Shown: positions 13,135 to 27,425 of the stretch, piece by piece
Layout: every line of letters begins with the position of its first letter
Numbering within the stretch: position 1 is the first letter of the stretch
The notes under the pieces: generated by a model
Databases searched by the model: none
The model's input: only the letters and a program-made list of their open reading frames with translations
What the model was told of the DNA's origin: nothing
Position numbers and translations under genes: made by a program
Assembly (NCBI RefSeq): GCF_025118155.1
Contig: NW_026251390.1
Location: forward strand, 186,001 to 250,000
From: Cokeromyces recurvatus
Taxonomy: Eukaryota > Mucoromycota > Mucoromycetes > Mucorales > Mucoraceae
Direction of reading: 5' to 3'
DNA: 64,000 nucleotides

Positions 13135-15738
13135 TTATAAAGTGGAACTAGGTATCTTTGGCAGTAAAGCCAATAAATTATCACATATATTTAGTTTGTC
13201 AATATGTTCTAGTATTTTTTGCCTTTCATTACTGTTCCAGACTGCTCTTGATTGTAATTGCTCTTGTAACAATCTTTTCTTATGTTGTATTGCTCTTACT
13301 TTTCTTTCAAACAGATAAAATAAAACTTCTGCTCTTTCTAATACTGGTTCTAATGGTATATTTCCTGTTAAATCATTAATATACTATATGCAAAAAAAAA
13401 AAAACAAAAAAAAAAAAACAAATAATTATTAATATTATGTATAATATAAAGTATAAAGTATATATATATATATATGTACCTTGATTATCTCATCAAATTG
13501 ATTTAACTCTTCCATCATTTGTTTCCTGTGCATATCAATAATAGCCAAAGCAATGAATAAAATCATTTTATCCGTTAGATAATCTGTCCAGAGCACCTCC
13601 CACAATCGAATGACATCTTCCCATTCAAACTCACGCTTAAAACATACTAGTAACCATCGAAAACAGAAAAAGAGATTAGATGATTCTGTTTCTTCCAATC
13701 GTCGATAAAGATTAGGGTCCATAAATTGAATCAATGCATTCAAGGTCTTGAGTTGTCTATGCATACCTGATTGATCTATAAAAAAGTTGGATTGCACACG
13801 ATCCATCAATGCACTAAATGTCCAAAACGCCATTGCTTCATTTCCCATGACCACAAAGAGAGGGGCCAAAAGATCTGACATGCCTTGCACATATCCTCCA
13901 AGCTCTGTATTGTGAAAATTGTATGTAACTAATATATCCTTCATAGTTTCTAAATTTGGGTTCGTTCCTACTGCCATAGCAGGATCTGGGTTAGGGAGAT
14001 CTTCAGCTTCAAAGGCCGCTTGAGTTCGATCGGTACGATGGACATCTTTATCAATACGATGCTTCTCGTCTTGAAATTCTTTCGTACTGCACACTTCAGG
14101 ATGATCAAACCAGCGTGCCTTTATATTGTAATAGGCATCGAGTCGACTTCGACGTAATGCCTCTCGTTCATTAAAGTTAGAGTCCCAAGGGTAAATTCCT
14201 AAGAGAAACTTCCATGCCTCAATACGAATATCAGAATGAATCCCCCCACGAAAGATCAGTTTTCGCACATACTCAACTGAGACTGCTAAACGACCTTCAT
14301 TATCAAAGAGCTGAACCCATTCTTCAGGCAAAAGAGGCGAACGACGAGTATGAATTGGAGCAGGACCATAAAGCTCAGGCATACCTACTAATAGACCATC
14401 CAAATCGTCTGCTTGATAATAACGAGAAGCTGAGGTAGTAATACTCCATCTTGCTAAATAATATGAAGCCATATTATATTCATTTATTGTATTCTGTACA
14501 TTGCCATTTCTACTTAAGGCTTGAACAGAAGGTGGCATTAACGGTAACAAAGGTCTCGTTATAGGGTGTTCAAGCACTTGTGCTGCAGTATTTCGGGAAT
14601 ATTGAGTAATTCTTGAAAACCGCTCAAGTAAATTCCATCGAGCCTCTTGTAGTACTTTAGTAATAGGATCCATACTTGACCCACATGCTTCTTCAGCAGA
14701 GAATTCTTGCTCTTTAACAGAATTTATATTTGTTTTATTTGTATTATTGTCAGAAATAGATTCACCTACCAAATATAGATGCTCTGCATCCCTGTATACA
14801 TATACAAATTGTTAGATCAAACATTAAATAATAATAATAATAATAAAAAGAAAAAAAAATAGATACCTCTTTAATGGAGTGAATGCATCTAATATATCTA
14901 TAATATCATATCCTGGCCACGAAGCTTTATCTAAATAACAATTATGATAGAGGGTTGAATCATTCAAGGCCGAATACCATAATGGTTTCAAAATGTCACC
15001 AGTCCGAGATGTGATGATGATAGAGCCTTGAGTAGTTGATAATGGTGGACATATGTATAACGAATGAATGTTCTTTATTCCGATTGTCATCGTTTCTTCC
15101 TCACCAAAGTTCAAATCAATAGTTGGAAATCCCTGATCTACAGCTAAGACACCATCTAATTCAATAAATTTTGTAATATCATGAGGCTCAATTAAATATT
15201 CTGGGATCCAAGCTATTAAAATGTTTACATTTTCCTATATGTGTATATAATTTTTAGTCCATGTACGTCATAAATATGATGATGATCAACAAACCATTGA
15301 TTTCGAAACAATAGCAAAAAAACCATGTATTGAATTTATGGATGTGGTTTTGAGATAAAATCCTGATTTAGTATATATCAAGCGGACTTTATTATTAGAA
15401 GATGCAGTGGGAGAAGTAGTAGCTGCTATTGATCTATACGCAGCAGGTCTAGGCGGTAACTCAGGAGGAAGAAGGGATATAGGATCCAGTTGAAATTCCG
15501 AAGGATTATAGGTTGGGTAAATCGTTGAAAAACTTGATTGATGATTTAAAAATGGATTATATAATGTCTTTTGATGAAGAAAGATCTAAATGTTAGATTG
15601 ATGATTTTTTATTCATTTATATACATGTTCATTTTTTACCCTGTCATTTAACTGTTGTTCTCTTAAAGAAGAGCTTGCTTCGAGATTACTTTCTATTATT
15701 GAAGAATGCATAAAATCGTTTAAGGTGCTTCCTCCCAT
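13135..15738 (-). CDS. GYP7: TBC-domain Rab GTPase-activating protein (Gyp7/TBC1D15-type)
   Basis: Exons 15640-15738, 15295-15585, 14867-15234, 13480-14791 and 13135-13383 give 772 residues. The N-terminal half (KSGFYLKTTS, LIAWIPEYLIEPHD) looks like the Rab-binding PH-like region of Gyp7 and TBC1D15. The TBC domain starts near GGIHSDIRIEAWKFLLG and contains the two catalytic fingers: arginine in IDKDVHRTDR and glutamine in GGYVQGMSDLLAP. Family members speed GTP hydrolysis on Rab7/Ypt7 at the vacuole. The gene is 9 kb from Ypt7 itself. Gyp7 identity rests on domain order and general similarity, so related TBC proteins remain possible. Confidence 0.88.
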
Positions 15739-15873
15739 TTTGACAATAAATGTTAAGAAATGAAAAACAAAGTGCTTTTTATGCAAAACACAAGATTTTA
15801 TTATTTAAAAAAAAAAAAAGAAAAAAAAAAAAACTTGGCAACAAGGCACAACCAATTATTTTCTTGGCTGTCA

Positions 15874-15923
<50 letters not shown>

Positions 15924-15961
15924 TTTTACTTTTTCTTTTTCTTTTTCTTTTTCTTTTATTT

Positions 15962-16560
15962 TTATTGCAATAACTTTTTAATAATATCAGACACAAGCTT
16001 ACGGTCGGCAACTGAACTATCATGGTTCCAAGCTTTCATAACCTTACCCATGTCCCGCATTGTTGTTGCACCCAGTCTATGAATAATTTCTCGAAGCTCT
16101 GTTTCAATCAACTCAGGACTCATCTGCTCGGGTAAATAATCTTGAAGTATTTGAAGCTCTTGACGCTCTTGTTCTGCTAATTCAGGTCGTCCTCCTGATT
16201 CATACTGGTTAATGGAGTCTTGACGACGTTTTATGGCCTTTTGTAAAACAGACATGAGGGCTTGATCTTCTGAAGTGCCTTCTTTAAAATTTTCACTTTT
16301 TATATAATAAGTAAAATCACTTAAAAGACCCTTAACGACATTTAAATCAGGCTGCTTTTTAGTTTTCATAAAAGTCTTACGATCATCCTTAAGACGTGTA
16401 ATGAGAGGTGCTATTTTTATTAATCAAGATTAACTATCTTTCTTATTGAACATGTATGTTCTATATACATATCTATTTTACCTGCTTCAACAGCACCACT
16501 TGTATAATATCGAGTAGCAATAAATGTAATAGGTTTAAATTGTCTAATAAAAATTGACAT
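15962..16560 (-). CDS. AIM41: Aim41-like mitochondrial YqeY/GatB-domain protein
   Basis: Exons 16482-16560 and 15962-16410 give 175 residues. The start MSIFIRQFKP with Arg, Lys and no acidic residues suggests mitochondrial import. The body is a YqeY-like domain: MKTKKQPDLNVVKGLLSDF, AIKRRQDSINQYESGGRPE, ELQILQDYLPEQMS, GKVMKAWNHDSSVADRKLVS. The same fold is the tail of GatB amidotransferase subunits and may bind tRNA; the yeast protein Aim41 has no settled role. An in-frame ATG also exists at 16605, but the later one was chosen because it starts the presequence-like segment. A run of 37 T (plus strand) lies 46 bp past the stop. Confidence 0.88.
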
Positions 16561-16767
16561 AGTTAAAAGAAAATGCAAACAAATAAAATTAACAGGCTTA
16601 TGCACTTTTATTATTTTGCCCCAGAAAAAAAAAAAAAAAAGGAATACTGTCGGAGCGCAATAACAACAATTCCATCATTATTTCTTCATTTGCACTTTTT
16701 TTTTATTGTTTTTTTTTTATTTAATATACACGCATAATATAAATGATTTTTTCCCTCTTTTCTTTCT

Positions 16768-16769
<2 letters not shown>

Positions 16770-16819
<50 letters not shown>
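16770..16819. repeat. Poly(dA:dT) run of about 50
   Basis: About 50 consecutive T on the plus strand begin 8 bp beyond the Hog1 stop codon. On the mRNA strand this would be A50 encoded almost directly after the stop. Confidence 0.9.
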
Positions 16820-16822
<3 letters not shown>

Positions 16823-16826
16823 GAAA

Positions 16827-18487
<1,661 letters not shown>

Positions 18488-18750
18488 TTTGTTCAATAAC
18501 CTAATTATATATTTTTATAAATATGTGTATAAATATTTATATATATATAAAAAAAAAGAAAAACAAATGAATGTGGACAAAAGGATCATCGTCAGCAAAT
18601 CGCGATGAATGATTTAAGCGCAGCAATCATTAGCTTTTATGGGGTGCTTGAAGGGTTAAATGGAAATATATGCTTTCTTTTTTTTTATTTGTCTGCTTTT
18701 TTTTTTTTTTTTTTTTTTTTGAGTTGATTGATCAATGAATCATATAAACC

Positions 18751-19867
18751 ATGATTTATTATTCATTTTATAGTTGTTATTTAATTCGATCTTTAAAAGA
18801 AGATCAACGAAATAAGGTTTATGTTGGATCTACACCAAACCCAATTCGACGATTAAGACAACATAATGGTGAATTAACACAAGGTGCTTATCGTACTAAA
18901 AAACATAGACCTTGGTAAAAAAAAAAAAAATAAAAATAAAACCAAACATCATAAATGAATAAATTCAGTTAAATAATGTATGTATGTATATAAAAGGCAA
19001 TATGTAATGATTGTTTATGGCTTTCCAAGTAAAAAGCATGCACTACAATTTGAGTGGGCATGGCAAAAGCCACTTCAAAGTAGACATACAAAAATAATTA
19101 CAGACACTTTGTCTATAGAAAAGAAGTCTTTACTGCTAAAAAATACAAAACATTCTAATTTAATGTTAACAAAAATGTGGGCAGCGCAGTTATTGTTAAA
19201 TACAAAGCCATTTTCTATCTTGCCTCTAAAACTCCGATTTGTCACACCTAATATGCAGGCTTTGTTTCTTGATAGTTGCGACCTACCAAAGCATATGACA
19301 ACTTCGGTAGGATCTATAGAAGACTTGATGAAAGATATCAAGAAGAAAGGTACCGTTTCATGAATGCTATAAGAGTGAAATAATATTAATATTTCTATAA
19401 ACAGAAGAGGATGTTATATCAAGATTTCAAATAATGAGAAAAGAAAATAATGAATTACTTTCCTTAATATTAGATTGTTTTATATGTAAAAAATCTATAT
19501 CAATAGTATGTATCATATATGGCAGCATTGTTATACAAAAAAAAAGTATTAATCTCTCATGTCTATAATATAGGACGATACAATGAATTATATAGAATGT
19601 TTTCATTGTTATGCTATGACAAGCCATATATCTTGCTTAGCTGTTCAATGGATAGGGCCGTTAGAATTAATGCCAGTAATTGGCCATTGTCCAAATTGTA
19701 ATCATTTATTACTATGGGGTGATTTAATTTTAGAAGCTAAACTAAGAAGCCGTGCTTTAATTAATGAGATGGAAAACATTAGTAATGATGATTCATTATC
19801 AACAACATCAACCACTACTATAGACAGTTCTTCATCATCTTCAGTAATTAATTTAACCACTTATTAA
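18751..19867 (+). CDS. SLX1: Structure-specific endonuclease subunit Slx1
   Basis: Exons 18751-18914, 18997-19349, 19405-19505 and 19574-19867 give 303 residues. The N-terminal GIY-YIG-type nuclease is clear: CYLIRS, then [20 protein letters not shown] with the catalytic Arg. The C-terminal zinc-binding RING/PHD-like finger is visible as [20 protein letters not shown] and [14 protein letters not shown]. Slx1 pairs with Slx4 to cut branched DNA during repair. The last ~30 residues are Ser/Thr rich. It is divergent from HOG1, 263 bp between start codons. A T run of about 22 lies just before the start. Confidence 0.94.
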
Positions 19868-20266
19868 TAAAAAAGCTTATGTACAGGTTTTTTTTTTATT
19901 GTGTAAATAATACATAAATAGAATCAGAGAATTTGGAAAGTTCTATTGTCTTAACAAAATCTCATACACAACAGCACAAAGAAAACTATCAAACTAGATG
20001 AAAATAACAATTCTTCGGAGTATTTTCATCAAGTCCATCAATCATAGTAGGCCATTTATTTTATGTGCAAATAAAAGAAATAAGGAAAGTGACCAATAAA
20101 TTTAGTTTCATTTAGATAGTATTAATTAGTTTACATTTAACATTCGCTCAATTTATTGCTGCGGCTTATTATGGAACAAGTAGCAAAAAACTAGATCATA
20201 GTGTGTTATTTTTTGTCCAATTAAATCAATATAATATACACGTCACAATCTGATTTAGTTAAAAAA

Positions 20267-20307
<41 letters not shown>

Positions 20308-20367
20308 TATTCTACCTTTCTTTTTTTAATCAAGACCTTTAAAAAAAAGAGAAACCGTAAATCAAAC
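19868..20367. other. Intergenic with T37 run before ARB1
   Basis: No gene seen. A run of about 37 T at 20270-20306 lies 60 bp before the ARB1 ATG, in the position of a promoter poly(dA:dT) tract. Confidence 0.55.
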
Positions 20368-22268
20368 ATGAGTGGAAGTATCTCTGCATCAAAAGCTAAG
20401 CGTCTTGCAGCTAGAGCTGCTAAGAAAGGAGCCAAGTCTGGAAAGAACACTCCCATGACATCAGAGAACAACTCATCTGAAGATTTAGGAATGGAAAATC
20501 TCAAGATCAGTACTGATCGTACTGCTACTGGTGTTTATACTTCTCAAGAAAGAAGTAGAGATATTAAGATTGACTCTTATTCTCTTAACTTCCACGGTCG
20601 TGTTTTGATTGATAACGCTTCTATCGAACTTAACTTTGGTAGACGTTATGGTCTTATTGGTTCTAATGGTTCTGGTAAAACCACCTTTTTGCAATCTCTT
20701 GCTTCTCGTGATATCGAAATTCCTGATCATATCGATGTAAGTATTTGTTTAGTTTTTTTTTGTTTTGTTTTTCTTTCCTATTGGGCATATAAGTGTAATA
20801 TAGCATACAACAAAAAATATTTATCTGAAAAAAAAATATATTTTAGATTTATCTTTTAAATCAAGAAGCTGAACCTTCTGAGATGAATGCTGTTGAAGCT
20901 GTTATTGATTCTGCTCAAAAGGAAGTTGCTCGTCTTGAAAAGCAAGTTGAGGATATTCTTGGTGAAGAAGATGGTGGTGATAACCCATTGTTGGACGATA
21001 TTTATGAACGTATCGAATCTTTGGACCCCGCTACTTTTGAAACCAGAGCTTGTACTCTTTTGGCTGGTTTGGGTTTTGATACACAACAAATGAAAAAGAT
21101 GACTAAGGATATGTCTGGTGGTTGGAGAATGCGTGTTGCTCTTGCTCGTGCACTTTTCATTAAGCCTACCTTATTACTTTTGGATGAACCTACTAATCAC
21201 TTGGATTTGGAAGCTACTGTTTGGCTTGAAGAATATTTGAAGACTTACGATCGTATTCTCGTTATCGTTTCTCACTCTCAAGATTTCTTGAATGGTGTCT
21301 GTACTAATATGATGCACTTGACACATAAACGTAAGCTTGTTTACTATGGTGGTAACTATGATATGTTTGTTAAGACGAAAGAAGAAAATGAAGTCAACCA
21401 AGCTAAAGCTTATGCTAAGCAACAAGAAGAAATTGCTCACATTAAGAAGTTTATTGCTTCTGCTGGTACTTACGCTAACTTGGTAAGACAAGCCAAGTCT
21501 AAGCAAAAGATTATTGATAAGATGGAGGCTCAAGGTTTGATTGAAAAGGTTGAGAACCCATTGCCTTTCAAGTTCTCCTTCACTGATGTTCCTAAGCTCC
21601 CTCCTCCTGTCCTTGCTTTCCAAGATGTTTCTTTTGCTTATGATGGTAACATGGATCATTGTCTTTATAGAAACCTTGAATTGGGTGTTGATATGGATTC
21701 TCGTGTTGCCCTTGTCGGTCCTAATGGTGCTGGTAAATCCACTTTACTTAAATTAATGAATAATGAGCTCGTTCCTACTGGTGGTCGTGTTCAGAAACAC
21801 ACTGCCTTGAAACTCGGTAAATACTCTCAACACTCTGCTGATCAACTCGATATGGATCTTTCTCCTATTGATTACATGCGTAAAAAGTTCCCTGAAGAAG
21901 GTTCTGATATTGAATACTGGCGTCGTCAAATTGGTCGTTATGGTTTGACTGGTTCTCATCAAACTTCACCCATCAAGACACTTTCTGATGGTCTTAAATC
22001 ACGTCTTGTATTTGCTGAATTAGCTGTTCTTCGTCCTCATATTATTTTGTTGGATGAACCTACTAATCACTTGGATATGGAATCTATCGACTCCCTTGCT
22101 GATGCCATTAATCGTTTCTCTGGTGGTGTTGTCCTTGTTTCTCACGATTTCCGTTTGATTTCTCAAGTAGCCAAACAAATCTGGCGTTGTGAAAATGGTC
22201 AAGTCACACCTTTCGAAGGTTCTATCTCTGCCTATAAGGAATCTCTCAGAAAGAATGTCAAATTGTAA
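20368..22268 (+). CDS. ARB1: ABCF-type ATPase Arb1 (ABCF2), ribosome biogenesis
   Basis: Exons 20368-20736 and 20847-22268 give 596 residues, the usual Arb1 length. There are two ABC cassettes and no membrane segments. Walker A: GSNGSGKTT and GPNGAGKST; signatures MSGGWRMRVALARAL and LSDGLKSRL; Walker B LLLLDEPTNHLD and IILLDEPTNHLD. The basic start ASKAKRLAARAAKKGAK is typical. Arb1 shuttles between nucleus and cytoplasm and helps mature both ribosomal subunits. Codon use is visibly more biased (GGT, GTT, CTT, AAG) than in neighbours, which fits strong expression. A frame-extended upstream start at 20305 was rejected because it is translated T-run sequence. Confidence 0.95.
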
Positions 22269-22806
22269 ATTTATTTTCCTTATTATTCCAAAATTATACT
22301 TCTACAGCAAACTTTTATTATTTCATGTATAATGTCCTTTCTTTTGCTATAACCTAACTCTATATTGAACATCCTCCTTCCTTTTATATATATATAATTA
22401 AAGACTTACAACACATTTTATAGATTTTTTTTATATATAATTTGTCCCCTATACTATAGACAATAATACATGTTATTTCTAGTTTTTTTTTTAATTTGCT
22501 TATTCTCTCAGTTGACTATTATTTATAAAATTTAAATCAAAGCAGAAAAGATGAGGCAATCATATTGAGTGGAAAAGAGGTAGTGAATAGGCATACGTCT
22601 GTCACGAAAAAAAGAAAAGAAAACGGGCAGCATGTGATGTAATTCAGGCCGAAAAAAAAAAGAAGTTCCATAATTTTTGAAAGATTACGAAATTAATGTG
22701 AGACAATTATGTAATCATATGCCTGAATTCTTTTTTTTTTTTTTTTTCTTTTCTCCTAGGTTTTCTCTTTTCATTTTCATTTAAAAATAATATAGAAAAA
22801 GAAAAC
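22269..22806. other. Intergenic between ARB1 and CAF16
   Basis: 3' flank of ARB1 and promoter of CAF16. Only AT-rich DNA and short A/T runs are seen; no feature can be supported. Confidence 0.5.
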
Positions 22807-23816
22807 ATGTCAACTAATAAGGACTATGAGCATACGATTGATGTTTCCAATCTCTTTTTCAGTTATGGAGGACCGCCTATTATTGATCATTTAGATTTGC
22901 AGCTTGATGCTGGTAATCGTTGTATTTTAGTAGGAGCCAACGGTGCAGGAAAAACGACTTTATTACGAATTTTAGCAGGTAAACGTATGGTAAAAGGTGA
23001 TATTAAAGTCCTTGGTAAAAATGCATTTTTGGATGCACCACCTGTAAGTAAATTAATTATAACAATGTTTTATTTGAACAAAGATAATAAATGAAATAAA
23101 TGAAATAAAGGGCGTTACTTATTTGGGAACAGAATGGGCCAATAACCCGATTGTCAAATCAGATTTATCTGTAGCGTATTTACTCAAAAGTATGGGTAGT
23201 CATCGTTGGCCAGAACGTACGCAACTATTATTAACTGTCTTGGATGTTGACGTGAAATGGCACATGCATCAAATCTCAGATGGTCAACGTCGTAGAGTTC
23301 AGTTGGTTATGGGTTTACTGCAGCCATGGGAGATATTATTATTGGATGAAGTTACTGTTGATTTAGATGTTCTTGCTCGCGCTGATTTTTTGAATTTTTT
23401 GAGAAAGGAGACTGAAGAAAGAGGCTGTACGATTGTAAGCTATTTTTTTTTTAAATATATATATATATATACGTATATGCTTATGTTTATATTAGGTTTA
23501 TGCTACACATATTTTTGATGGATTAGGTGATTGGGCTACTCATATTGCTCATGTTGCTGACGGTAAATGCTTATCCATTCATGATGTAAATAATTTCCCT
23601 GAATTTGAAGAAATGAGGAAAAGACACAAAGAAAAGAATCTTGTCGATTCACCTTTAACATCACTCTGTCTTGAATGGTTAAGAAAAGATAGAGAAAAGC
23701 TCCGTAATATTAAAGCAATAGATCCTGAAACAGGTCTTCCTCATTCAAAATGGGATGACATGAGTAAGGATATGAAGAATCTTGGTGATAAATATTATAA
23801 TTATTGGAAACAATAA
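22807..23816 (+). CDS. CAF16: CCR4-NOT-associated ABC ATPase Caf16
   Basis: Exons 22807-23043, 23111-23434 and 23496-23816 give 293 residues, the expected length. One soluble ABC domain: Walker [10 protein letters not shown], signature [16 protein letters not shown], Walker [17 protein letters not shown], switch His in [12 protein letters not shown]. The phrase EVTVDLDV instead of EPTNHLD is a hallmark of this small family. Yeast Caf16 associates with CCR4-NOT and Mediator; its biochemical role is unclear. It lies in tandem 538 bp after another soluble ABC ATPase gene, but the two belong to different subfamilies, so this is not a recent duplication. Confidence 0.92.
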
Positions 23817-24315
23817 TGATAAATAAATTTCATGTGTCTTGATAGTTGTTGCTAATCAAACCTAAATAATTAAGATATAGAATCCTCTGCTATTGGCTAG
23901 TTTGATTGACAAAAATTCGTATGCATATTTTAAAACTTGTAATTTACTTGTTGAATGCAGATGTGTGAAAAAAAAAAAGCAAAGTACACATTGGATGAGT
24001 GGTAGCTGCACCATTCCATATTCAACAGATCTTAATGAAATCACAGTTTAAGTTACTATTATTCCTTTCGCTTCTTCTTTGCTTGTCAAACGTATTAATA
24101 TACAATGATACCAATCTTCTGACAGTGGCTTCATCAGTACTCAAATAATTATCTCGTACTACTCCGTGAATATTTACAAAGAAGGAACACAGATAAGCAA
24201 AAAAGAAGAAAAAAAAAATACAATATCTGCTCTCCTTTTTAGTAGGTTTTCAGCTATTTTTATTTCCTGTCTTTTTTTGTTTTTGTTTTTTTTTTTTCCT
24301 TAAATTCACATAAAG
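23817..24315. other. Intergenic
   Basis: No gene or structured element seen; AT-rich with short A and T runs before the next start codon. Confidence 0.5.
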
Positions 24316-25329
24316 ATGAATAAGATTCCAAATGAGCTTCAACCTGCTTTAAAGACGATGTTACGAGCTTATGGTGTAGGTTGGTCGATAACGACTATTC
24401 CAGGCATTTTATCTATTCTTATTAAGACTTTATTTCTTGCAACAAAAAAAGACAATCGATCGACTACGACTACTACTGCTACTATTCTTCAAAAAGCTCT
24501 TTTTATCAGTCTGCCTCAGCTTTTAAAAAACAGTATCACACAGAATGGATTCCCTCTTTTATTAGTGGGTTCGTTAGGGGGTCAAAGGCTCTTGCGCTAT
24601 TGGTATTCATCCATTATAAAAAAGAAAAAAAAGGTGTCGCAAAGGGCTGCTATTTTCTGGTCCTCCCTGATTACGATTGTTATTATTCGTCGTTTATTTC
24701 CAAAGACTAAGACATTGGATTTAACTTTTTTCGTTCTTGTACGTGCACTTGATGTCTTTGCTCATCGTATTTATGTTTCTGCTAAAGTTAGACAAAAGAT
24801 GCCAGAATGGATACTGGAATATGGCAATATCTTTATTTTCATGCTGGCAAGCACTGAAATCATTTTCTCTTGGTTTTATGAACCTGAAAGATTGCCAAAG
24901 TAAATATTTATATATTCTTTTTCGTTTATATCACTATTCAGGAATTTGATATTATTCTATGTATGTCTCTTAGATCTTACGCGAAATGGATTACAAATAT
25001 GTCAGGTATTGATACTAGATTATTAGAAACACTTCGAGCGATTCGAAATGGCAACTGGATATATGGTGTAATTATAAGGACGAACACTTTATAAGCATTT
25101 ATTTATTATTTCTTATTTCTTATTTTACAGAAAGATACTGGACTGGGATATTTATTAAGTGATTATTGTGCACAATTAGGTTTACCTCGATCTTTTGGTG
25201 ATCCTATTTATGGTAGAATCGATTGTACTGTTATTCATGAAGGCAGTCCCTATGGCTGTGAAGTGAATGCGTTATATCGTTTCTATAAAGGTTTTGTTAA
25301 AATATTTCCAGTAATGTATATAACTTGGC

Positions 25330-25383
<54 letters not shown>

Positions 25384-26051
25384 CATTATACTACTATATA
25401 CATACTTAGTCATATAAATAGGTATATCTCTCAGTTCATCTATTGCCAACTTTATTTTTTCAAACATCACGTTTTATTCAAACACCTATTCAAACGATTT
25501 TACGTGTTCTTTTGGCTTCAACTCGTTCCTCTACATTTTTGGGAACCTATATTGCCATCATTTGGTACAGTATTTGTTTAGTAAGAACGCGTTTAGGACA
25601 TCAGGTATTTAAGATCAATCAGACAAGGCTAGATAACACGCTATCACCCTTGGTGGGTAGTATGTTATGTGGCCTTTCACTTTTAGTTGAAAGTAAGCAT
25701 CGTCGAGGTGAAATGACACTCTATGTCGTTCCACGTGCCCTTTTTTCATTCACAGAAAGAATCTTAAGTCCTCACCAAAAGGGAAGAGGGTGGGAAAAAG
25801 CTGCTGCTGAAATTGCTGAAAATCTTACCTTTGCTACCTCTGTGATGATCGTTCTTCATGCTGTTTATCAAGACCAATTTATGGTCAGACCTTCTGTACG
25901 TGGATTATTATCATGGATTTTGAAAGATGAATTAAAGCAAGAACAGATGAAAGACATGAGTGACTATTATCCTTCAGGTGACTCAACACCTATAGATGAT
26001 AAAGATGAAATTCAATTAGAGATTACAAAAAAGGAGTCTATCGTGCTCTAG
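24316..26051 (+). CDS. TMEM135-like integral membrane protein
   Basis: Exons 24316-24899, 24974-25067, 25131-25310 and 25422-26051 give 495 residues. Several hydrophobic segments are visible: WSITTIPGILSILIKTLFL, FPLLLVGSLGG, AAIFWSSLITIVIIR, IFIFMLASTEIIFSWFY, and the paired arginine-rich helices FIQTPIQTILRVLLASTRSS with FLGTYIAIIWYSICLVRTR. A conserved-looking central block is CTVIHEGSPYGCEVNALYRF. The layout resembles fungal relatives of TMEM135, a peroxisomal/mitochondrial membrane protein of the wider Tim17-like group; this match is from general memory of the family and needs a profile search. Intron 3 holds a run of about 42 T. Confidence 0.7.
25332..25373 (+). repeat. T42 run inside an intron
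   Basis: Uninterrupted T tract of about 42 in the third intron of the TMEM135-like gene, 48 bp before the acceptor AG. Confidence 0.9.
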
Positions 26052-26475
26052 TATACAACTCTATCTACATTATATATACATTATCATTAAACGTCACTAT
26101 TTTATTATAATTCACATAATACAGCGAATTTACTCTGAGCTGAATATATTGAAACCTTTTGGATACAATGCATACACACAAAAGTGAATAGCTTCTTTCT
26201 TAAACAGATATCATTTTAATATCTTACTGAAGATTTTTGTTTAAATAAACTTGGCTTAGTAAATAAATAATGTACATTTATAGATATATAATATCGTATT
26301 TAATGAGTCTAAAAAAAAAAAAAAAAAAAAATCAAGAATAATACTAATTAATCATATAAAATGATTGGCAGAAAATAGGTTGACTGCATAAAAAATAGGT
26401 ATCTTTTCTTTTCTTTTTTTTTTTTCTCCTTTATTTTTCTTTTTTCTCCTTTTTTACCCACCTCACCCCCTCCCA
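26052..26475. other. Intergenic
   Basis: No gene seen. A run of A at about 26311-26330 and a T/C-rich stretch at 26403-26475 before the next ATG. Confidence 0.5.
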
Positions 26476-27425
26476 ATGCCACATCCAGCTGTTGTTGCAG
26501 CAATAGTTGTTAGCAGTGTAGCTCTCTTAGGAATAAGCGTCTATCAACTATGGAGAGACACAAGCTATAATAATGACTATTCACATTCAAAAGGTCGCCC
26601 TGATCCTTTTCGTCACAGCCATGACTTTGATTTTGATGATAAGAAAAGATTTAAAGAGAAGAGTGATGATGATGATAAGCCACTAATACGTAATCGAAAG
26701 CTCTTTTCACGTAAATCATCTTCCTCTGGTGATACAAGTAATGATGATGATAATTATATCGATAGAAAAAGGGTATTTGTTAAAAATATTTTTTTTTTTG
26801 CTTAAATAAATATAAACTAAAGTATATCTAAAAGTCCCCCAGAAAAGAATACCATGAACTTTCGTTGCTGGAAGATAGCATTATAGAAAGAAAAAAAAGA
26901 CTATTAGCTGATCAAGCATTGCTAGATAAAGAAGAAGAAGAGTTTGAAAAACGGAAAAATGAATTTCTAAGTCATGGTCCTCTTTCTGTAAATTCAAATG
27001 AAGAGTCGGAAAGCTCATCAAATAATGATGTTGATAATTCTATTGATGTATTGAACACATTTGGAAATGAACAAGCTTCAGAGGAATCAGCAAGTAATTC
27101 AGATGAAAATAAGACTGAAAACCCATTTTACTCTTTCTATCAAATGGATAATGATGATAGCTCCTCTTTAGAAAAAGCATCATCATCTTGTACAGACACA
27201 AAAGAAGAAGAAAACCAGGAACATATAACTGATACGTTATACCCTTCAAACGATATAATAGAATATGAAAATCCTATACCTTATACTTCGCGTAGTGTAT
27301 CTGATTCTGAAGAAAGCTGGAATGCTGTTAGTGATGTATGGAAGGCCAGCTCTAACAGTTCATATTACTCCTCAGATCAATTTACTAATATCAGTAGTCC
27401 TGATAACTTGTCAGACAGTGAATAA
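26476..27425 (+). CDS. Unknown N-terminally membrane-anchored acidic coiled-coil protein
   Basis: Exons 26476-26772 and 26835-27425 give 295 residues. One hydrophobic segment at residues ~5-25 (AAIVVSSVALLGISVYQLW) is followed by a soluble tail, so it is probably a single-pass anchored protein. Residues ~105-140 form a charged helix (DSIIERKKRLLADQALLDKEEEEFEKRK), a likely short coiled coil. The rest is very rich in Ser, Asp, Glu and Asn. I do not recognise the family. The intron is supported because acceptor 26833-26834 is the only nearby AG that keeps the frame. Likely an organelle or ER adaptor, but this is a guess. Confidence 0.65.

Noticed and set aside
20485..22202. Several antisense ORFs over ARB1
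   Set aside because: Shadows created by the strong codon bias of ARB1; no independent features.
22807..23816. CAF16 as a tandem duplicate of ARB1
   Set aside because: Both are soluble ABC ATPases, but CAF16 has one domain with EVTVDLD while ARB1 has two with EPTNHLD; they belong to different old families.
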